Assembly (NCBI RefSeq): GCF_051713825.1 | Contig: NZ_JBIOQR010000001.1 | Location: 1,054,001 to 1,118,000 of the forward strand | Direction of reading: 5' to 3' | DNA: 64,000 nucleotides | From: Enterococcus_K sp051713825 | GTDB lineage: Bacteria > Bacillota > Bacilli > Lactobacillales > Enterococcaceae | Shown here: piece after piece, positions 40,925-49,890 of the stretch | How the letters are laid out: the number at the start of each line of letters is the position of its first letter | Position numbering within the stretch: the first letter of the stretch is position 1 | Notes under the pieces: model-generated | What the model was told of the DNA's origin: nothing | Databases searched by the model: none | The model's input: only the letters and a program-made list of their open reading frames with translations | Made by a program: the position numbers and the translations under genes

Positions 40925-41743
40925 ATGTCTATTATATCAATAATTTTAGTAGTGTTCGTTGCCTTTCTAGCGGGTATGGAAGGAATTCTCGATGAATTTC
41001 AATTCCATCAACCGTTAGTCGCATGTACATTAATCGGGTTGGTAACGGGAAATTTAACTGCAGGTATTATGTTGGGTGGATCATTACAAATGATCGCACT
41101 TGGTTGGGCAAATATTGGTGCTGCTGTAGCGCCAGATGCTGCATTGGCATCTGTTGCATCCGCAATTATTTTAGTTAAAGCATTAGGTACTGATAATATT
41201 TCTGTTCAATCAGCCATTACAACATCAATTGCTGTAGCTATTCCATTGGCTGTAGCTGGCTTGTTCTTAACAATGATTGTTCGAACACTTGCTGTACCGA
41301 TTGTTCACATGATGGATGCAGCGGCAGAGAAGGGTAATATCCGAAGAATTGAATTTTTACATGTTTTAGCTGTCTGTATGCAAGGGATTCGTATTGCGAT
41401 TCCTGCAGGCGCGTTATTGTTTATTCCACCTCAAACTGTTCAAAATTTCTTAGAAGCAATGCCTGCTTGGTTAACTGATGGTATGGCTATCGGTGGGGGC
41501 ATGGTCGTAGCAGTTGGTTATGCAATGGTTATCAACATGATGGCGACAAAAGAAGTTTGGCCGTTCTTTATTATTGGCTTTGTGGTTGCAGCGGTCACTC
41601 AATTGACTTTGATTGCATTAGGTGCGTTAGGTGTGGCTATGGCCTTGATTTACTTAAACCTTTCTAAAATGGGTGGTTCAAGTAACAGTGGCGGCGGAAG
41701 CAATTCAGGTGATCCGCTAGGCGACATTCTAAATGACTATTAA
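40925..41743 (+). CDS. mptC: PTS mannose-specific EIIC component
   Basis: A 272-residue membrane protein with 7-8 hydrophobic segments. Typical blocks are GMEGILDEFQFHQPLVACTL near residue 20 and GGSLQMIALGWANIGAAVAPDAA near residue 57; the C-terminal tail is Gly/Ser/Asn-rich. With EIID it forms the glucose/mannose channel; in related cocci and Listeria the same EIIC/EIID pair is the receptor of class IIa bacteriocins such as pediocin. A 19-base gap with GAAGGAGGAG leads to EIID. Confidence 0.95.
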   Translation: MSIISIILVVFVAFLAGMEGILDEFQFHQPLVACTLIGLVTGNLTAGIMLGGSLQMIALGWANIGAAVAPDAALASVASAIILVKALGTDNISVQSAITTSIAVAIPLAVAGLFLTMIVRTLAVPIVHMMDAAAEKGNIRRIEFLHVLAVCMQGIRIAIPAGALLFIPPQTVQNFLEAMPAWLTDGMAIGGGMVVAVGYAMVINMMATKEVWPFFIIGFVVAAVTQLTLIALGALGVAMALIYLNLSKMGGSSNSGGGSNSGDPLGDILNDY

Positions 41744-41762
41744 TTAGAAGGAGGAGAAAAAA

Positions 41763-42674
41763 ATGGCAGAAAGAATTGAATTAACGAAAAAAGATCGTTT
41801 AGCTGTTGCATGGCGCTCTACCTTCATTCAAGGTTCTTGGAATTATGAACGTATGCAAAATGGTGGCTGGGCCTTCTCAATGATTCCAGCGATTAAAAAA
41901 TTATACAAATCAAAAGAAGATCGTTCTGCGGCGTTAAAACGTCACTTGGAATTCTTCAATACCCATCCTTATATTGCTTCACCAATCATTGGGGTAACCT
42001 TGGCTCTGGAAGAAGAACGAGCAAATGGTGCACCGGTTGATGATGTAGCGATTCAAGGGGTAAAAGTAGGGATGATGGGTCCGTTGGCGGGTGTTGGTGA
42101 CCCTGTCTTTTGGTTTACCGTTCGGCCAATGTTAGGTGCGTTAGGTGCCTCATTAGCAATGTCAGGAAACATCATGGGTCCAATCATTTTCTTCGTAGCT
42201 TGGAATTTGATTCGTTGGGCATTCATGTGGTATACACAAGAATTTGGTTATAAAGCAGGTTCTAAAATTACTGAAGACCTTTCAGGTGGAATCTTACAGG
42301 ATGTAACAAAAGGGGCATCGATTCTGGGGATGTTTGTTCTAGCGGCTTTGGTACAACGTTGGGTATCCATCAAGTTCTTACCAGTTGTCTCTGAAGTGAA
42401 ACTAGATAAAGGTGCCTTTATTGAGTGGGATAAGATTAAAATGACGGGAAAAGGTCTGCAATCGGCGTTTGAACAAGTCAACAGTGGATTAGCCCTTTCT
42501 GAAACAAAGGTCACAACTTTACAAAATAACTTGGATCAATTGATTCCAGGACTTGCTGCTCTATTACTAACATTCTTCTGTATGTGGTTACTTAAGAAAA
42601 AAGTTTCTCCAATCGTTATTATCATTGGTTTATTCATCGTTGGGGTTGGTGGACATTATATCGGTCTATTATAA
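41763..42674 (+). CDS. mptD: PTS mannose-specific EIID component
   Basis: A 303-residue EIID with the N-terminal signature STFIQGSWNYERMQNGGWAF (residues about 19-38), the GMMGPLAGVGDPVFWFTVRP loop (about 102-121) and several hydrophobic segments, the last at the C-terminus. It is 32 residues longer than the gfr EIID at 23052; the extra is a soluble stretch (about 205-260, KGAFIEWDKIKMTGKGLQSA) that in the glucose/mannose PTS has been linked with bacteriocin sensitivity. Last membrane gene before a terminator. Confidence 0.95.
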   Translation: MAERIELTKKDRLAVAWRSTFIQGSWNYERMQNGGWAFSMIPAIKKLYKSKEDRSAALKRHLEFFNTHPYIASPIIGVTLALEEERANGAPVDDVAIQGVKVGMMGPLAGVGDPVFWFTVRPMLGALGASLAMSGNIMGPIIFFVAWNLIRWAFMWYTQEFGYKAGSKITEDLSGGILQDVTKGASILGMFVLAALVQRWVSIKFLPVVSEVKLDKGAFIEWDKIKMTGKGLQSAFEQVNSGLALSETKVTTLQNNLDQLIPGLAALLLTFFCMWLLKKKVSPIVIIIGLFIVGVGGHYIGLL

Positions 42675-42752
42675 TTAGACGAAACAGAAGAGTTAACTTC
42701 AAAATAGAATGTTCTTTCAAATTGGTTGGAATCGGTTTGTTTGTAAAACTAT

Positions 42753-42787
42753 CGGGATCAAGGGTTCGCTCTTGGTCCTGTTTTATC
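42753..42787 (+). terminator. Terminator after the mpt PTS genes
   Basis: CGGGATCAAG and CTTGGTCCTG pair around a short loop and are followed by TTTTAT. ManO beyond it may be reached by read-through or by its own promoter (TATAAT at 42835-42840). Confidence 0.75.
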
Positions 42788-42871
42788 TAGTGACGTTTAA
42801 AAGGTTTGGAATAGATAAAAGTAGAAAAGACACGTATAATTAAGTTAACAAGCTAATAAGGGGTAGATGAG

Positions 42872-43246
42872 ATGGTTCAATCACTGAATACAAAGGTTGA
42901 TTTAACAATTGACGCAACAGCCTTTAATGGCATCACAGAATATGGCAAGATTATGATTGGCGATGCAGGATTTGAATTTTATAATGGGCGTGATACGAGA
43001 AAGTACATACAAATTCCTTGGAATGAAGTAGATACAGTGATTGCTTCGGTGATGTTTAAAGGAAAGTGGATTCCTCGCTATGCGGTCAAAACAAAACAAA
43101 ATGGGACTTTTACCTTTGCTTCAAAGGAACCTAAAAAAGTTCTGCGAGCGGTTCGCGAATATGTCGATCCGGCCAATATGGTTCAATCACTTAGCTTCTT
43201 TGATGTGATTAAGCGAGCAGTAGTATCTATTGGCAAAAAGAAATGA
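42872..43246 (+). CDS. manO: ManO family protein (DUF956)
   Basis: A 124-residue DUF956 protein, the companion gene at the end of mannose-PTS operons in lactic acid bacteria, enterococci and Listeria. Recognisable parts: DATAFNGITEYGKIMIGDAG (about residues 14-33), GRDTRKYIQIPWNEVDTV and a basic tail (IKRAVVSIGKKK). It has no helix-turn-helix or membrane helix that I can see. Its role is not firmly known; effects on PTS gene expression have been suggested. TATAAT at 42835 may start a separate transcript. Confidence 0.9.
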   Translation: MVQSLNTKVDLTIDATAFNGITEYGKIMIGDAGFEFYNGRDTRKYIQIPWNEVDTVIASVMFKGKWIPRYAVKTKQNGTFTFASKEPKKVLRAVREYVDPANMVQSLSFFDVIKRAVVSIGKKK

Positions 43247-43364
43247 GGCAGAACAGTCTCGCGTATCCTAAAGAGGAATCGTTCATAAGAAAGACTAAGG
43301 TCTGACATGGAGGGTTCTTTTTTTTGGTCTAAGTTTCCTGAATGAAGAGAAAGACGACCAAAAA

Positions 43365-43431
43365 TGAATCGATTCAAAAAATAGCTTGAAAATAAATTCT
43401 GCTCTTGCTATCATATAATTGAATCGATTCA
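43365..43431. promoter_or_regulatory. Twin LacI-family operators and promoter
   Basis: TGAATCGATTCA occurs twice (43365-43376 and 43420-43431), perfect palindromes 55 bases apart, about five helical turns. Between them lie TTGAAA (43386-43391) and TATCAT (43409-43414) with a 17-base spacer. Two LacI dimers could loop the promoter of the regulator and GH1 genes. Confidence 0.8.
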
Positions 43432-43468
43432 ATTTTCGGTTTTCAAAATGGGGAAAAGGGGAAATAAT

Positions 43469-44464
43469 ATGGCAACTATTCACGAAGTGGCGAAGTATGC
43501 TGGTGTTTCTGTGGGGAGCGTTTCACGTTTTTTGAACGGGTATACGCTGAAAGATGACAATATGAAAAAAATTGCTGAAGCAGTTGCTGCACTGAACTAT
43601 AAAGAGAATATGCTGGCAAAGGGATTAAAAAGTAAACAAAGTCAGACAATTGGTTTACTGATGAATCATATGCGGAGTAATTTTAGTAGTTCGATGGTTG
43701 CAAAGATTGAAGAAGAGATGGAGAAATCTGGATATGGATTGTTATTAAGCGGCTTTCAAGGGGAACCGGCTCAGTTTCAAAGAAAAATTGATTTTTTGCT
43801 TTCTCGGTCTGTTGATGGGGTGATTCTTTTTGAGGCAGAGCAGGAGTGGCCTGAGGTACAGGCGTTACGGGATTTAGATATCCCTATTTTATCAATTAAT
43901 ACACCGATTGAGTTTGAAAAAGTGGATTCTATTTTGGTCAATAATCAGCAGAGCACAAAGGAAGTTATTTTGAGGATGTTGGCTTTGGGGCATGAAAAAA
44001 TTGGTGTTATTGCGGCTCCTCAAAAGGACTATGTTGCTAAGGAACGTTTATCGGGTGTCTTAGCGGCCTATGAAGAAGTGGGAGTCTCAAAAGATAACTT
44101 AACTATTTTTTATGGGGACTATTCAAAAGAAAGCGGCATAAAAGGAGCCGCCTATCTGATTGAACAAAAAGAAGTGACTGCTTGGTTTGTCTGTAACTAT
44201 AACATGTCTTTAGGGGCGTTGCAGGTGATTTATGAAGAAGGCATTCAATTGGGGAAAGATCTTTCTTTTGCCTGTTATGATTACTTTGAAGCAAGCGAAA
44301 TTTTTACTCCTAAGCTGACAGTCGTTAAACAACCAATTACGGAGATTGGCGTCCTTGCAGCGAATCGAATGATAGATAAGATTCAAAAGAAAAACCAGCT
44401 ATCTGGGGAAACGTTGGTTCTAAATAATGAAATTTTATGGCGTGATTCAATTGCCACAAAATAA
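43469..44464 (+). CDS. LacI-family transcriptional regulator
   Basis: A 331-residue regulator from the ATG at 43469 (AAAAGGGG upstream; the in-frame ATG at 43448 lacks a site). It has an N-terminal helix-turn-helix (ATIHEVAKYAGVSVGSVSRF, residues 2-21), the hinge helix (NMLAKGLKSKQSQTIGLL) and a periplasmic-binding-type sugar domain (residues about 60-331, with DGVILFEAEQ and ALGHEKIGVIAAPQ). It is followed by a GH1 glycosidase after 46 bases, so the two form one unit. The two identical palindromes before its start suggest autorepression, relieved by the sugar product. The effector is unknown. Confidence 0.9.
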   Translation: MATIHEVAKYAGVSVGSVSRFLNGYTLKDDNMKKIAEAVAALNYKENMLAKGLKSKQSQTIGLLMNHMRSNFSSSMVAKIEEEMEKSGYGLLLSGFQGEPAQFQRKIDFLLSRSVDGVILFEAEQEWPEVQALRDLDIPILSINTPIEFEKVDSILVNNQQSTKEVILRMLALGHEKIGVIAAPQKDYVAKERLSGVLAAYEEVGVSKDNLTIFYGDYSKESGIKGAAYLIEQKEVTAWFVCNYNMSLGALQVIYEEGIQLGKDLSFACYDYFEASEIFTPKLTVVKQPITEIGVLAANRMIDKIQKKNQLSGETLVLNNEILWRDSIATK

Positions 44465-44510
44465 ATAGATAGACATAAACAAAATTTAAAGAGAAACGAG
44501 TGTTGTAAAA

Positions 44511-45884
44511 ATGAAAAAATTTCCTGACGGCTTCTTATGGGGCTCAGCAATGTCAGCACCACAAACAGAAGGCTATGGCTCAAAAGGTGGCAAGTCTCCA
44601 TCGACATGGGACTACTGGTTTCAAACAAATCCAGAGAAATTTAACCAAAATCAAGGACCTGAAAATACCTCGAATATGTATGAATTGTATGTAGATGACT
44701 GTGTAAGAATGAAAGAAATCGGCTTAAATTCGATTCGAACTTCGATTGCTTGGACACGTTTATTACCAGATGGAAAAACGCTGAATACAGAAGCTGTGAC
44801 ATTCTATCGTGATTATTTCCAAAAAATGAAGGATAACGGCGTGGAACCAATCATGAACCTTTTTCATTTTGATATGCCTATGTGGCTGATGGAAAAAGGT
44901 GGTTGGGAAGTACGGGAATCAGTTGAGGCCTTTGCTTTTTATGCGAAGACAGCTTTTGAACAATTTGGGGATATTGTTACCAGATGGACAACCTTTAATG
45001 AACCGATTGTGCATGTGGAATGCGGGTATTTGTATGGTTACCATTATCCTGATGTAGTCGATTTTAAAAAGGCTGTACAGGTGGGCTACAATACGCTGTT
45101 GGCACATGTTCGGGCAGTTGAAGAGTTTAGAAAAGTCTTGCCAGCTGGTGAAATAGGTATTATTTTGAATATTTCGCCTGCATATGGGCGTAGTAATAGT
45201 CCAGAAGATGAACGAGCAAAAGAGGCTTCTGATTTACTGAATATCAATAGCTTTTTAGATCCAGCTGTGCACGGTATATTACCTGATAAATTAATTCAAT
45301 TAGTCAAAGAAAATCAATTGACCCCTGAGACGCAGCCAGAAGATCCAGCGTTGATGCAACAAAATACAGTGGACTTTATCGGTTTAAATTATTATCAACC
45401 AAGACGTGTTCAAGCGCCTGAAAATCCTAAAGTCCCAGCTCAAATGCCAGAAGATTTATATGTTCCTTATGATTGGCCTGAGAAAAAAATTAATCCTTAT
45501 CGTGGTTGGGAAATTTATCCTAAAGCTTTGTATGATGTTGCGATAATGATGAAAGAAGACTACAAGAATATTCCTTGGTATGTCAGTGAAAATGGTATGG
45601 GCGTGGCAGATGAGGAACGTTTTATGAAGGAAGATGGGTTGATTGAGGATGATTACCGAATTGAATTTATGCAAGAGCATCTTGATTACCTGCATAAAGG
45701 CATTGAAGAGGGTAGTAATTGTTTTGGGTATCATACATGGACCTTTGTTGATTGTTGGTCGTGGTTAAATGGTTATCGCAATCGTTATGGTTTCTACCGT
45801 GTTGACTTAGAAAATGAATACAAACGAACACTTAAGAAGAGTGGTCTGTGGTACAAAGAGTTATCTAAAAACAACGGGTATTAA
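44511..45884 (+). CDS. GH1 family beta-glucosidase or 6-phospho-beta-glucosidase
   Basis: A 457-residue GH1 enzyme of normal length. The acid/base is Glu164 in TTFNEP and the nucleophile Glu360 in YVSENGMG. The opening FPDGFLWGSAMSAPQTEG is typical. The substrate-end loop WSWLNGYRNRYGF resembles that of 6-phospho-enzymes (Ser-x-x-x-Gly-Tyr-x-Lys-Arg-Tyr), but the usual Lys is Arg/Asn here, so phospho-specificity is likely, not proven. No PTS adjoins it apart from the mannose PTS 2 kb upstream. It is cotranscribed with the LacI regulator and ends before a strong terminator. Confidence 0.88.
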   Translation: MKKFPDGFLWGSAMSAPQTEGYGSKGGKSPSTWDYWFQTNPEKFNQNQGPENTSNMYELYVDDCVRMKEIGLNSIRTSIAWTRLLPDGKTLNTEAVTFYRDYFQKMKDNGVEPIMNLFHFDMPMWLMEKGGWEVRESVEAFAFYAKTAFEQFGDIVTRWTTFNEPIVHVECGYLYGYHYPDVVDFKKAVQVGYNTLLAHVRAVEEFRKVLPAGEIGIILNISPAYGRSNSPEDERAKEASDLLNINSFLDPAVHGILPDKLIQLVKENQLTPETQPEDPALMQQNTVDFIGLNYYQPRRVQAPENPKVPAQMPEDLYVPYDWPEKKINPYRGWEIYPKALYDVAIMMKEDYKNIPWYVSENGMGVADEERFMKEDGLIEDDYRIEFMQEHLDYLHKGIEEGSNCFGYHTWTFVDCWSWLNGYRNRYGFYRVDLENEYKRTLKKSGLWYKELSKNNGY

Positions 45885-45899
45885 TAGTCGGTTAAATTA

Positions 45900-45949
45900 A
45901 ATATAGAGGAGCTCGTCACTGTTGTAGTGGTGGGCCCCTCTATTTTATA
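45900..45949. terminator. Terminator after the GH1 gene
   Basis: TATAGAGGAGCTC and GGGCCCCTCTATTTTA form a long stem with an inner CACT/AGTG stem. It lies between convergent genes and can serve both. Confidence 0.8.
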
Positions 45950-46021
45950 TAGCCTTAGATTGTTTTTTGAATGCTAGATTTTACGTGTCAAAATAGACAG
46001 TACTCAAATTGCGAGCGACAG

Positions 46022-46672
46022 TTAGTCCGCCGTTAGGGGTTCGTCATTCGCTGGGAGTGTCTGCATGAGTGCGAAAAAGTATTCGGCTTTGCCTGTGCTA
46101 AAATACTGATACCAGGCCTCTAATGTGTCGGACGCAAAAACATCTAGTTGTTCAATAATTTGTTTGGTCCAAAGTAGCGCCCCTGTTGAGCTTGCTGTGA
46201 TAAGGTTTTGATCGGAAACAGAAGGACTATCAAGATAGGCTTCTGAACCTTTGTAATTTGGGACAAACATTTCTAAAAAGCCAGCACCATTACTGGTATG
46301 AGGTCGTTTATCTAGCAGTCCATAGCCAGCAAGTGCAGTGGTAGCCCCACAAATTGCGGCAACCGTTGCGCCTAGAGTAAGAAGGGCCTCTGCTTTTTCG
46401 ATGATTGATTGATGGTTCGAATCACTCCAGGTATCGGCCCCTGGTAAGAGTAAAACGCAAGATTTTTCGACAACAATCTCTTCAATCAAACAGTCAGGAA
46501 TGATTGTTAACCCACCCATTGTTTGAATGGGTTCTTTTGAATGACTGACCGTCTTAATGGTCAGGTTTGGTGCACTTTTTTTGAAAAAGCGTTTAGAATT
46601 TAATTCAGCAGTGATATAGCCTAACTCCCAATCTGCTAAAGTTTCAAGAACGTAAATATAAATCGTATGCAT
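46022..46672 (-). CDS. DJ-1/PfpI-family protein
   Basis: A 216-residue member of the DJ-1/PfpI (class I glutamine amidotransferase-like) superfamily. The nucleophile-elbow Cys108 is in AAICGATTALAGYG, and LLLPGADTW (about residues 75-83) and the N-terminal IYIYVLETLADWELGY fit the branch annotated as YdeA/type 1 glutamine amidotransferase-like. Activities in this family vary (deglycase, chaperone, protease-like), so none is assigned. It is divergent from a WYL/HTH regulator across 119 bases that hold an inverted repeat; in other genomes such regulators often control the PfpI gene. Confidence 0.82.
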   Translation of the reverse strand: MHTIYIYVLETLADWELGYITAELNSKRFFKKSAPNLTIKTVSHSKEPIQTMGGLTIIPDCLIEEIVVEKSCVLLLPGADTWSDSNHQSIIEKAEALLTLGATVAAICGATTALAGYGLLDKRPHTSNGAGFLEMFVPNYKGSEAYLDSPSVSDQNLITASSTGALLWTKQIIEQLDVFASDTLEAWYQYFSTGKAEYFFALMQTLPANDEPLTAD

Positions 46673-46728
46673 TATATTATTCCTCCATTTTCTGTTTTCT
46701 TCTAATTACTGTTATAGTGTAACAAGGG

Positions 46729-46754
46729 ATTGTTGACATCAGTATGGCAACAAT
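46729..46754. promoter_or_regulatory. Inverted repeat between PfpI and the WYL regulator
   Basis: ATTGTTG (46729-46735) and CAACAAT (46748-46754) form 7-bp arms around 12 bases in the divergent intergenic region. A candidate operator for the HTH/WYL regulator. Confidence 0.5.
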
Positions 46755-46791
46755 ATACAATCAAACAAAAAAAATTTTAAGGAGAAGCCAA

Positions 46792-47892
46792 ATGAAAGTA
46801 GCGAGGCTTATCAGTATTATTATGACGCTTCTTGATAGAGAGCGAGTGAGCGCTCAGGAATTATCGGATATGTTCGAGGTTTCTCTTCGCACAATCTATC
46901 GTGACATAGAAAGCATTAATTTGGCTGGGATTCCGATTCATGCTACGTCAGGAGTGGGTGGTGGGTTTGAGATTATGCCAAATTATAAGGTGAACAAACA
47001 CATTTTCTCAACCTCAGACCTCACCACCATTTTAATGGGATTATCCCATCTTTCTGACGTGATGCAGGGAGAGGAGCTGGCAAATGCACGGGCGAAGATT
47101 AAGAGTTTTATTCCAGAAAGAGGTTGGGACAACTCTACAAGCTATGTCCCAGCCTCTTTTTATCCGAATAAACGGTGGATACAGAAGCAACTCCTTCGGA
47201 AATAAGCTGAAATTCACAAAAATTTGAAGAGCAATTTCCGTGAATTCCTTCTTATTTCTCGGAGTTAAACACTTCTGTCCCAACCTCAAATAGATCAAGT
47301 ACATATTGATTTAAGTCCTTGGTTGGGGAATCGAAATATCCAAGAGACATTGGAACAAATCAAACATTGTTTACGCGAAGCTTGTCTATTCTCCTTTGAT
47401 TATTGGGATCGTTATAGGGTAAAAACCGAGCGAATCGTTGAGCCTTACCAGTTAGTATTAAAAGGGAATCAGTGGTACATCCAAGCCTATTGCCTAAAAA
47501 GAAAAGATTTCCGTCTATTTAAGTTAGTCCGGTTAACCAATCTTCAGATTCTCGAGACAAAATTTGAGCCACGAGTCTTTCCAAAACCAGAGCTAGATTT
47601 TTCTGATAGACTAGCATCGCTGCAGACAGAAATTGAGATTCGTATTCACCAATCAATTATGGACAGGGTGTTGGAGTATTGTTCGTTTGAGCAGTTTACG
47701 CCAGAAGGAACAGATTATTATCATGTCAAATTTCCTTTTATCGAGAATGAATTTTATTACACTATGCTCTTCAGCTTTGGTAACAAATGTGAGTGTTTGA
47801 GGCCTTTACATGTGCGAGAAGAGATGAAAGTGAGAAGCCAAGCGATAGCTAGACTCTATGAAACGAAAAGCGGAATGAACGTCAATTTGTGA
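46792..47892 (+). pseudogene. HTH/WYL-domain (YafY-type) regulator interrupted by a repeat element
   Basis: The 5' part, from the ATG at 46792 (AAGGAGAAGCC upstream), carries the HTH_11 winged helix (VSAQELSDMFEVSLRTIYRD, residues about 19-38) and the GVGGGFEIMP wing. It runs into a 168-bp inverted-repeat element at 47120 and stops at 47205. The reading frame resumes after the element at about 47290 (VHIDLSPWLGNRN). It goes through the WYL domain (FDYWDRYRVKTERIVEPYQL and GNQWYIQAYC) and ends at 47892 with a C-terminal effector part. The gene is thus intact except for the insertion. WYL regulators sense nucleic-acid-like or small ligands; this one presumably controlled the divergent PfpI gene. 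Confidence 0.87.
47120..47287. repeat. 168-bp MITE-like inverted-repeat element inside the WYL gene
   Basis: Ends GAGGTTGGGACA (47120-47131) and TGTCCCAACCTC (47276-47287), perfect 12-bp inverted repeats, flanked by AAA on both sides, a possible 3-bp target duplication. Inside, TGTCCCAGCCTC (47145-47156) can pair with the left end as a terminator-like hairpin. AACTCCTTCGGAAATAAG and CTTATTTCTCGGAGTT form a second stem. It encodes no protein. A related hairpin lies at 57001. Confidence 0.8.
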
Positions 47893-48074
47893 GAATATTG
47901 AGTGAGGTTTCTTCTATTATCTAATGAAAAAGATAGCTTAGATCTAAAAGTTTCACTTACTGTGATACTCGCAATATTCTGGATGAGGAACAAATTTGTG
48001 GAAGTTTTTCGGCTAAGTTGTTTGATGAATTATGCTATAATTAACAAGATTGTAAAAGAAAGTAGGGATTATAT

Positions 48075-49139
48075 ATGATGAAGCGTGTGAATAAGTTAAG
48101 AGAAGAAATGAAAAAAGATGGATTAGATAGTATTTTAGTAACGAGCAAATATAATTTACGCTATTTAACTAATTTTACAGGAACGACAGGTTTGGCTGTT
48201 GTGACCTTAGATAAAGCTTTTTTTGTGACGGATTTCCGTTACACTGAACAAGCGGCAGCACAGGCACAAGGCTTTGAAGTAATTCAAAATGTTGGACCAA
48301 TTTTTGATGAAGTAGCTAACTTAGTGAAAAAAGAAGAGCTACAAAAGTTAGGCTTTGAAGAGATGCACGTAACCTTTGCAGAATATTCTATACTGGATGA
48401 AGTGATAATGGCTGAATTGATTCCGGTTGCAGGTTTGATTGAGGAACTAAGAGAAATCAAGGATGAAGAAGAGATTGCTTTAGTCAAAAAAGCTTGTCAG
48501 ATTGCTGATGCTGGTTTTGCTTACATTTTGAAGACGATTAAACCTGGAATGACGGAAATTGAAGTGGCAAATTTGTTGGATTTTCATATGCGTTCTCTGG
48601 GGGCTTCTGAGGTTTCATTTGAAACTATCGTGGCTAGTGGGTATCGTTCAGCGATGCCTCATGGGGTTGCCAGTGAGAAGGTCATTCAACAAGGAGAAAT
48701 GATCACGTTAGATTTCGGCTGTTATTATCAAGGGTATGTTTCTGATATGACGCGGACCTTTGCGATTGGCGATCCAGGTGAAAAGATGAAAGAAATCCAC
48801 CAAATTGTCTTAGATGCACAATTGAAAGTTATTGAAGCAGCACAGCCCGGCGTGACAGGTGTCCAGCTTGACGCGGTTGCTAGAGATTATATTACCAAGA
48901 TGGGCTATGGCGAAGCGTTTGGTCACTCAACTGGTCATGGGATTGGCTTGGAAATTCACGAAGGACCGAATGTTTCATTCAGAGCGGAAGAAGCGTTTGT
49001 GCCTGGGAACATTATCACTGATGAACCAGGGATTTACTTAGCTGGATTGGGTGGCGTGCGTATCGAGGACGACTTACTTATCACGACTAGTGGCAATGAA
49101 ATCTTAACGAGTTCACCAAAAGAATTGATTATTTTATAA
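48075..49139 (+). CDS. Xaa-Pro peptidase, M24 family (aminopeptidase P/PepQ-like)
   Basis: A 354-residue M24 peptidase. The N-terminal half (about 1-130) is the creatinase-like fold (LREEMKKDGLDSILVTSKYN), the C-terminal half the pita-bread catalytic domain. The two metal ions are held by Asp in LDFGCYYQGY and Asp in VSDMTRTF, His in HSTGHGIGLEIHEGP, Glu in ITDEPGIYL and Glu in VRIEDDLL. It cleaves X-Pro bonds, releasing N-terminal residues or dipeptides. Either ATG (48075 or 48078) could start. It ends in a terminator, and the elongation factor P gene that follows it in many enterococci is not found here. Confidence 0.88.
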   Translation: MMKRVNKLREEMKKDGLDSILVTSKYNLRYLTNFTGTTGLAVVTLDKAFFVTDFRYTEQAAAQAQGFEVIQNVGPIFDEVANLVKKEELQKLGFEEMHVTFAEYSILDEVIMAELIPVAGLIEELREIKDEEEIALVKKACQIADAGFAYILKTIKPGMTEIEVANLLDFHMRSLGASEVSFETIVASGYRSAMPHGVASEKVIQQGEMITLDFGCYYQGYVSDMTRTFAIGDPGEKMKEIHQIVLDAQLKVIEAAQPGVTGVQLDAVARDYITKMGYGEAFGHSTGHGIGLEIHEGPNVSFRAEEAFVPGNIITDEPGIYLAGLGGVRIEDDLLITTSGNEILTSSPKELIIL

Positions 49140-49147
49140 GGCTTGCC

Positions 49148-49200
49148 GGAACGAAACCTGAAATTTCATGATTGATGTGATTTTAGGTTGTTTCCTTTTC
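49148..49200 (+). terminator. Terminator after the M24 peptidase gene
   Basis: GGAACGAAACCTGAAAT and ATTTTAGGTTGTTTCC pair with one bulge and are followed by TTTT. The rest of 49201-49464 has no gene and no remnant of an EF-P gene that I can see. Confidence 0.75.
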
Positions 49201-49464
49201 TAAAGAAATTCAAAGATTTCGTAATTCCTTGTACGTTTATTATAGATAATCAATGTAAATAATGATAAACTAAATAGGAACATAGTTTTTGCATGAAGAT
49301 GCGAAAAGCTGCGGGGATTTTTTTCTCCAACTATAAAATAGTCTCGTTATTTTTGCTTTGAAAAGAGCGACTTTTTCGTTGTATTCATCTGAGTAAACAA
49401 AAATAATTGATAGAGACAACAGTTGATACAAAGGTATCGTGTGCGTAATTAAGGAGGCACTAGT

Positions 49465-49890
49465 ATGGTAGAACAAAAAAATTTAGTATTAGATGCAAAT
49501 CAAGAATTGGGAGAAATCGTTATCGCTCCTGAAGTGATAGAAGTTGTCATTGGGATTGCTGCTTCAAAAGTTGAGGGTGTCTACGGAATGCGTGGGACAT
49601 TTGCCAGCAATGTAACTGAACTTTTAGGGAGAGCTTCACACGGCAAAGGAGTCTATCTAACATTTGATGAGACCGGCTTAAAAGTTGATATCTATTGCTA
49701 TCTAAAATATGGTGTTTCTGTACCGAAAGTAGCTATGGAGATGCAAGAACGTGTCAAACAGCAAGTTCTTTTCATGACGGATATTGAGTTAATCGAAGTC
49801 AATGTACATGTCGTAGCCGTTGTACCAGAAAAAATGGAACAACCTGATTTAGATGAGTTGTTTGAAGATGAAGAGGACACCAATGAGTAA
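49465..49890 (+). CDS. Asp23/Gls24 family envelope stress response protein
   Basis: A 141-residue Asp23/Gls24 protein: GEIVIAPEVIEVVIGIAASKVEGVYGM (residues about 11-37) is the signature start of the domain, and an acidic tail (DLDELFEDEEDTNE) ends it. These proteins associate with the membrane or cell wall and are tied to alkaline/envelope stress; the copy beside nusB is the YqhY type, linked in Bacillus to fatty-acid synthesis control. Its last bases overlap the nusB start, so they are coupled. AAGGAGGC precedes the ATG. Confidence 0.92.
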   Translation: MVEQKNLVLDANQELGEIVIAPEVIEVVIGIAASKVEGVYGMRGTFASNVTELLGRASHGKGVYLTFDETGLKVDIYCYLKYGVSVPKVAMEMQERVKQQVLFMTDIELIEVNVHVVAVVPEKMEQPDLDELFEDEEDTNE

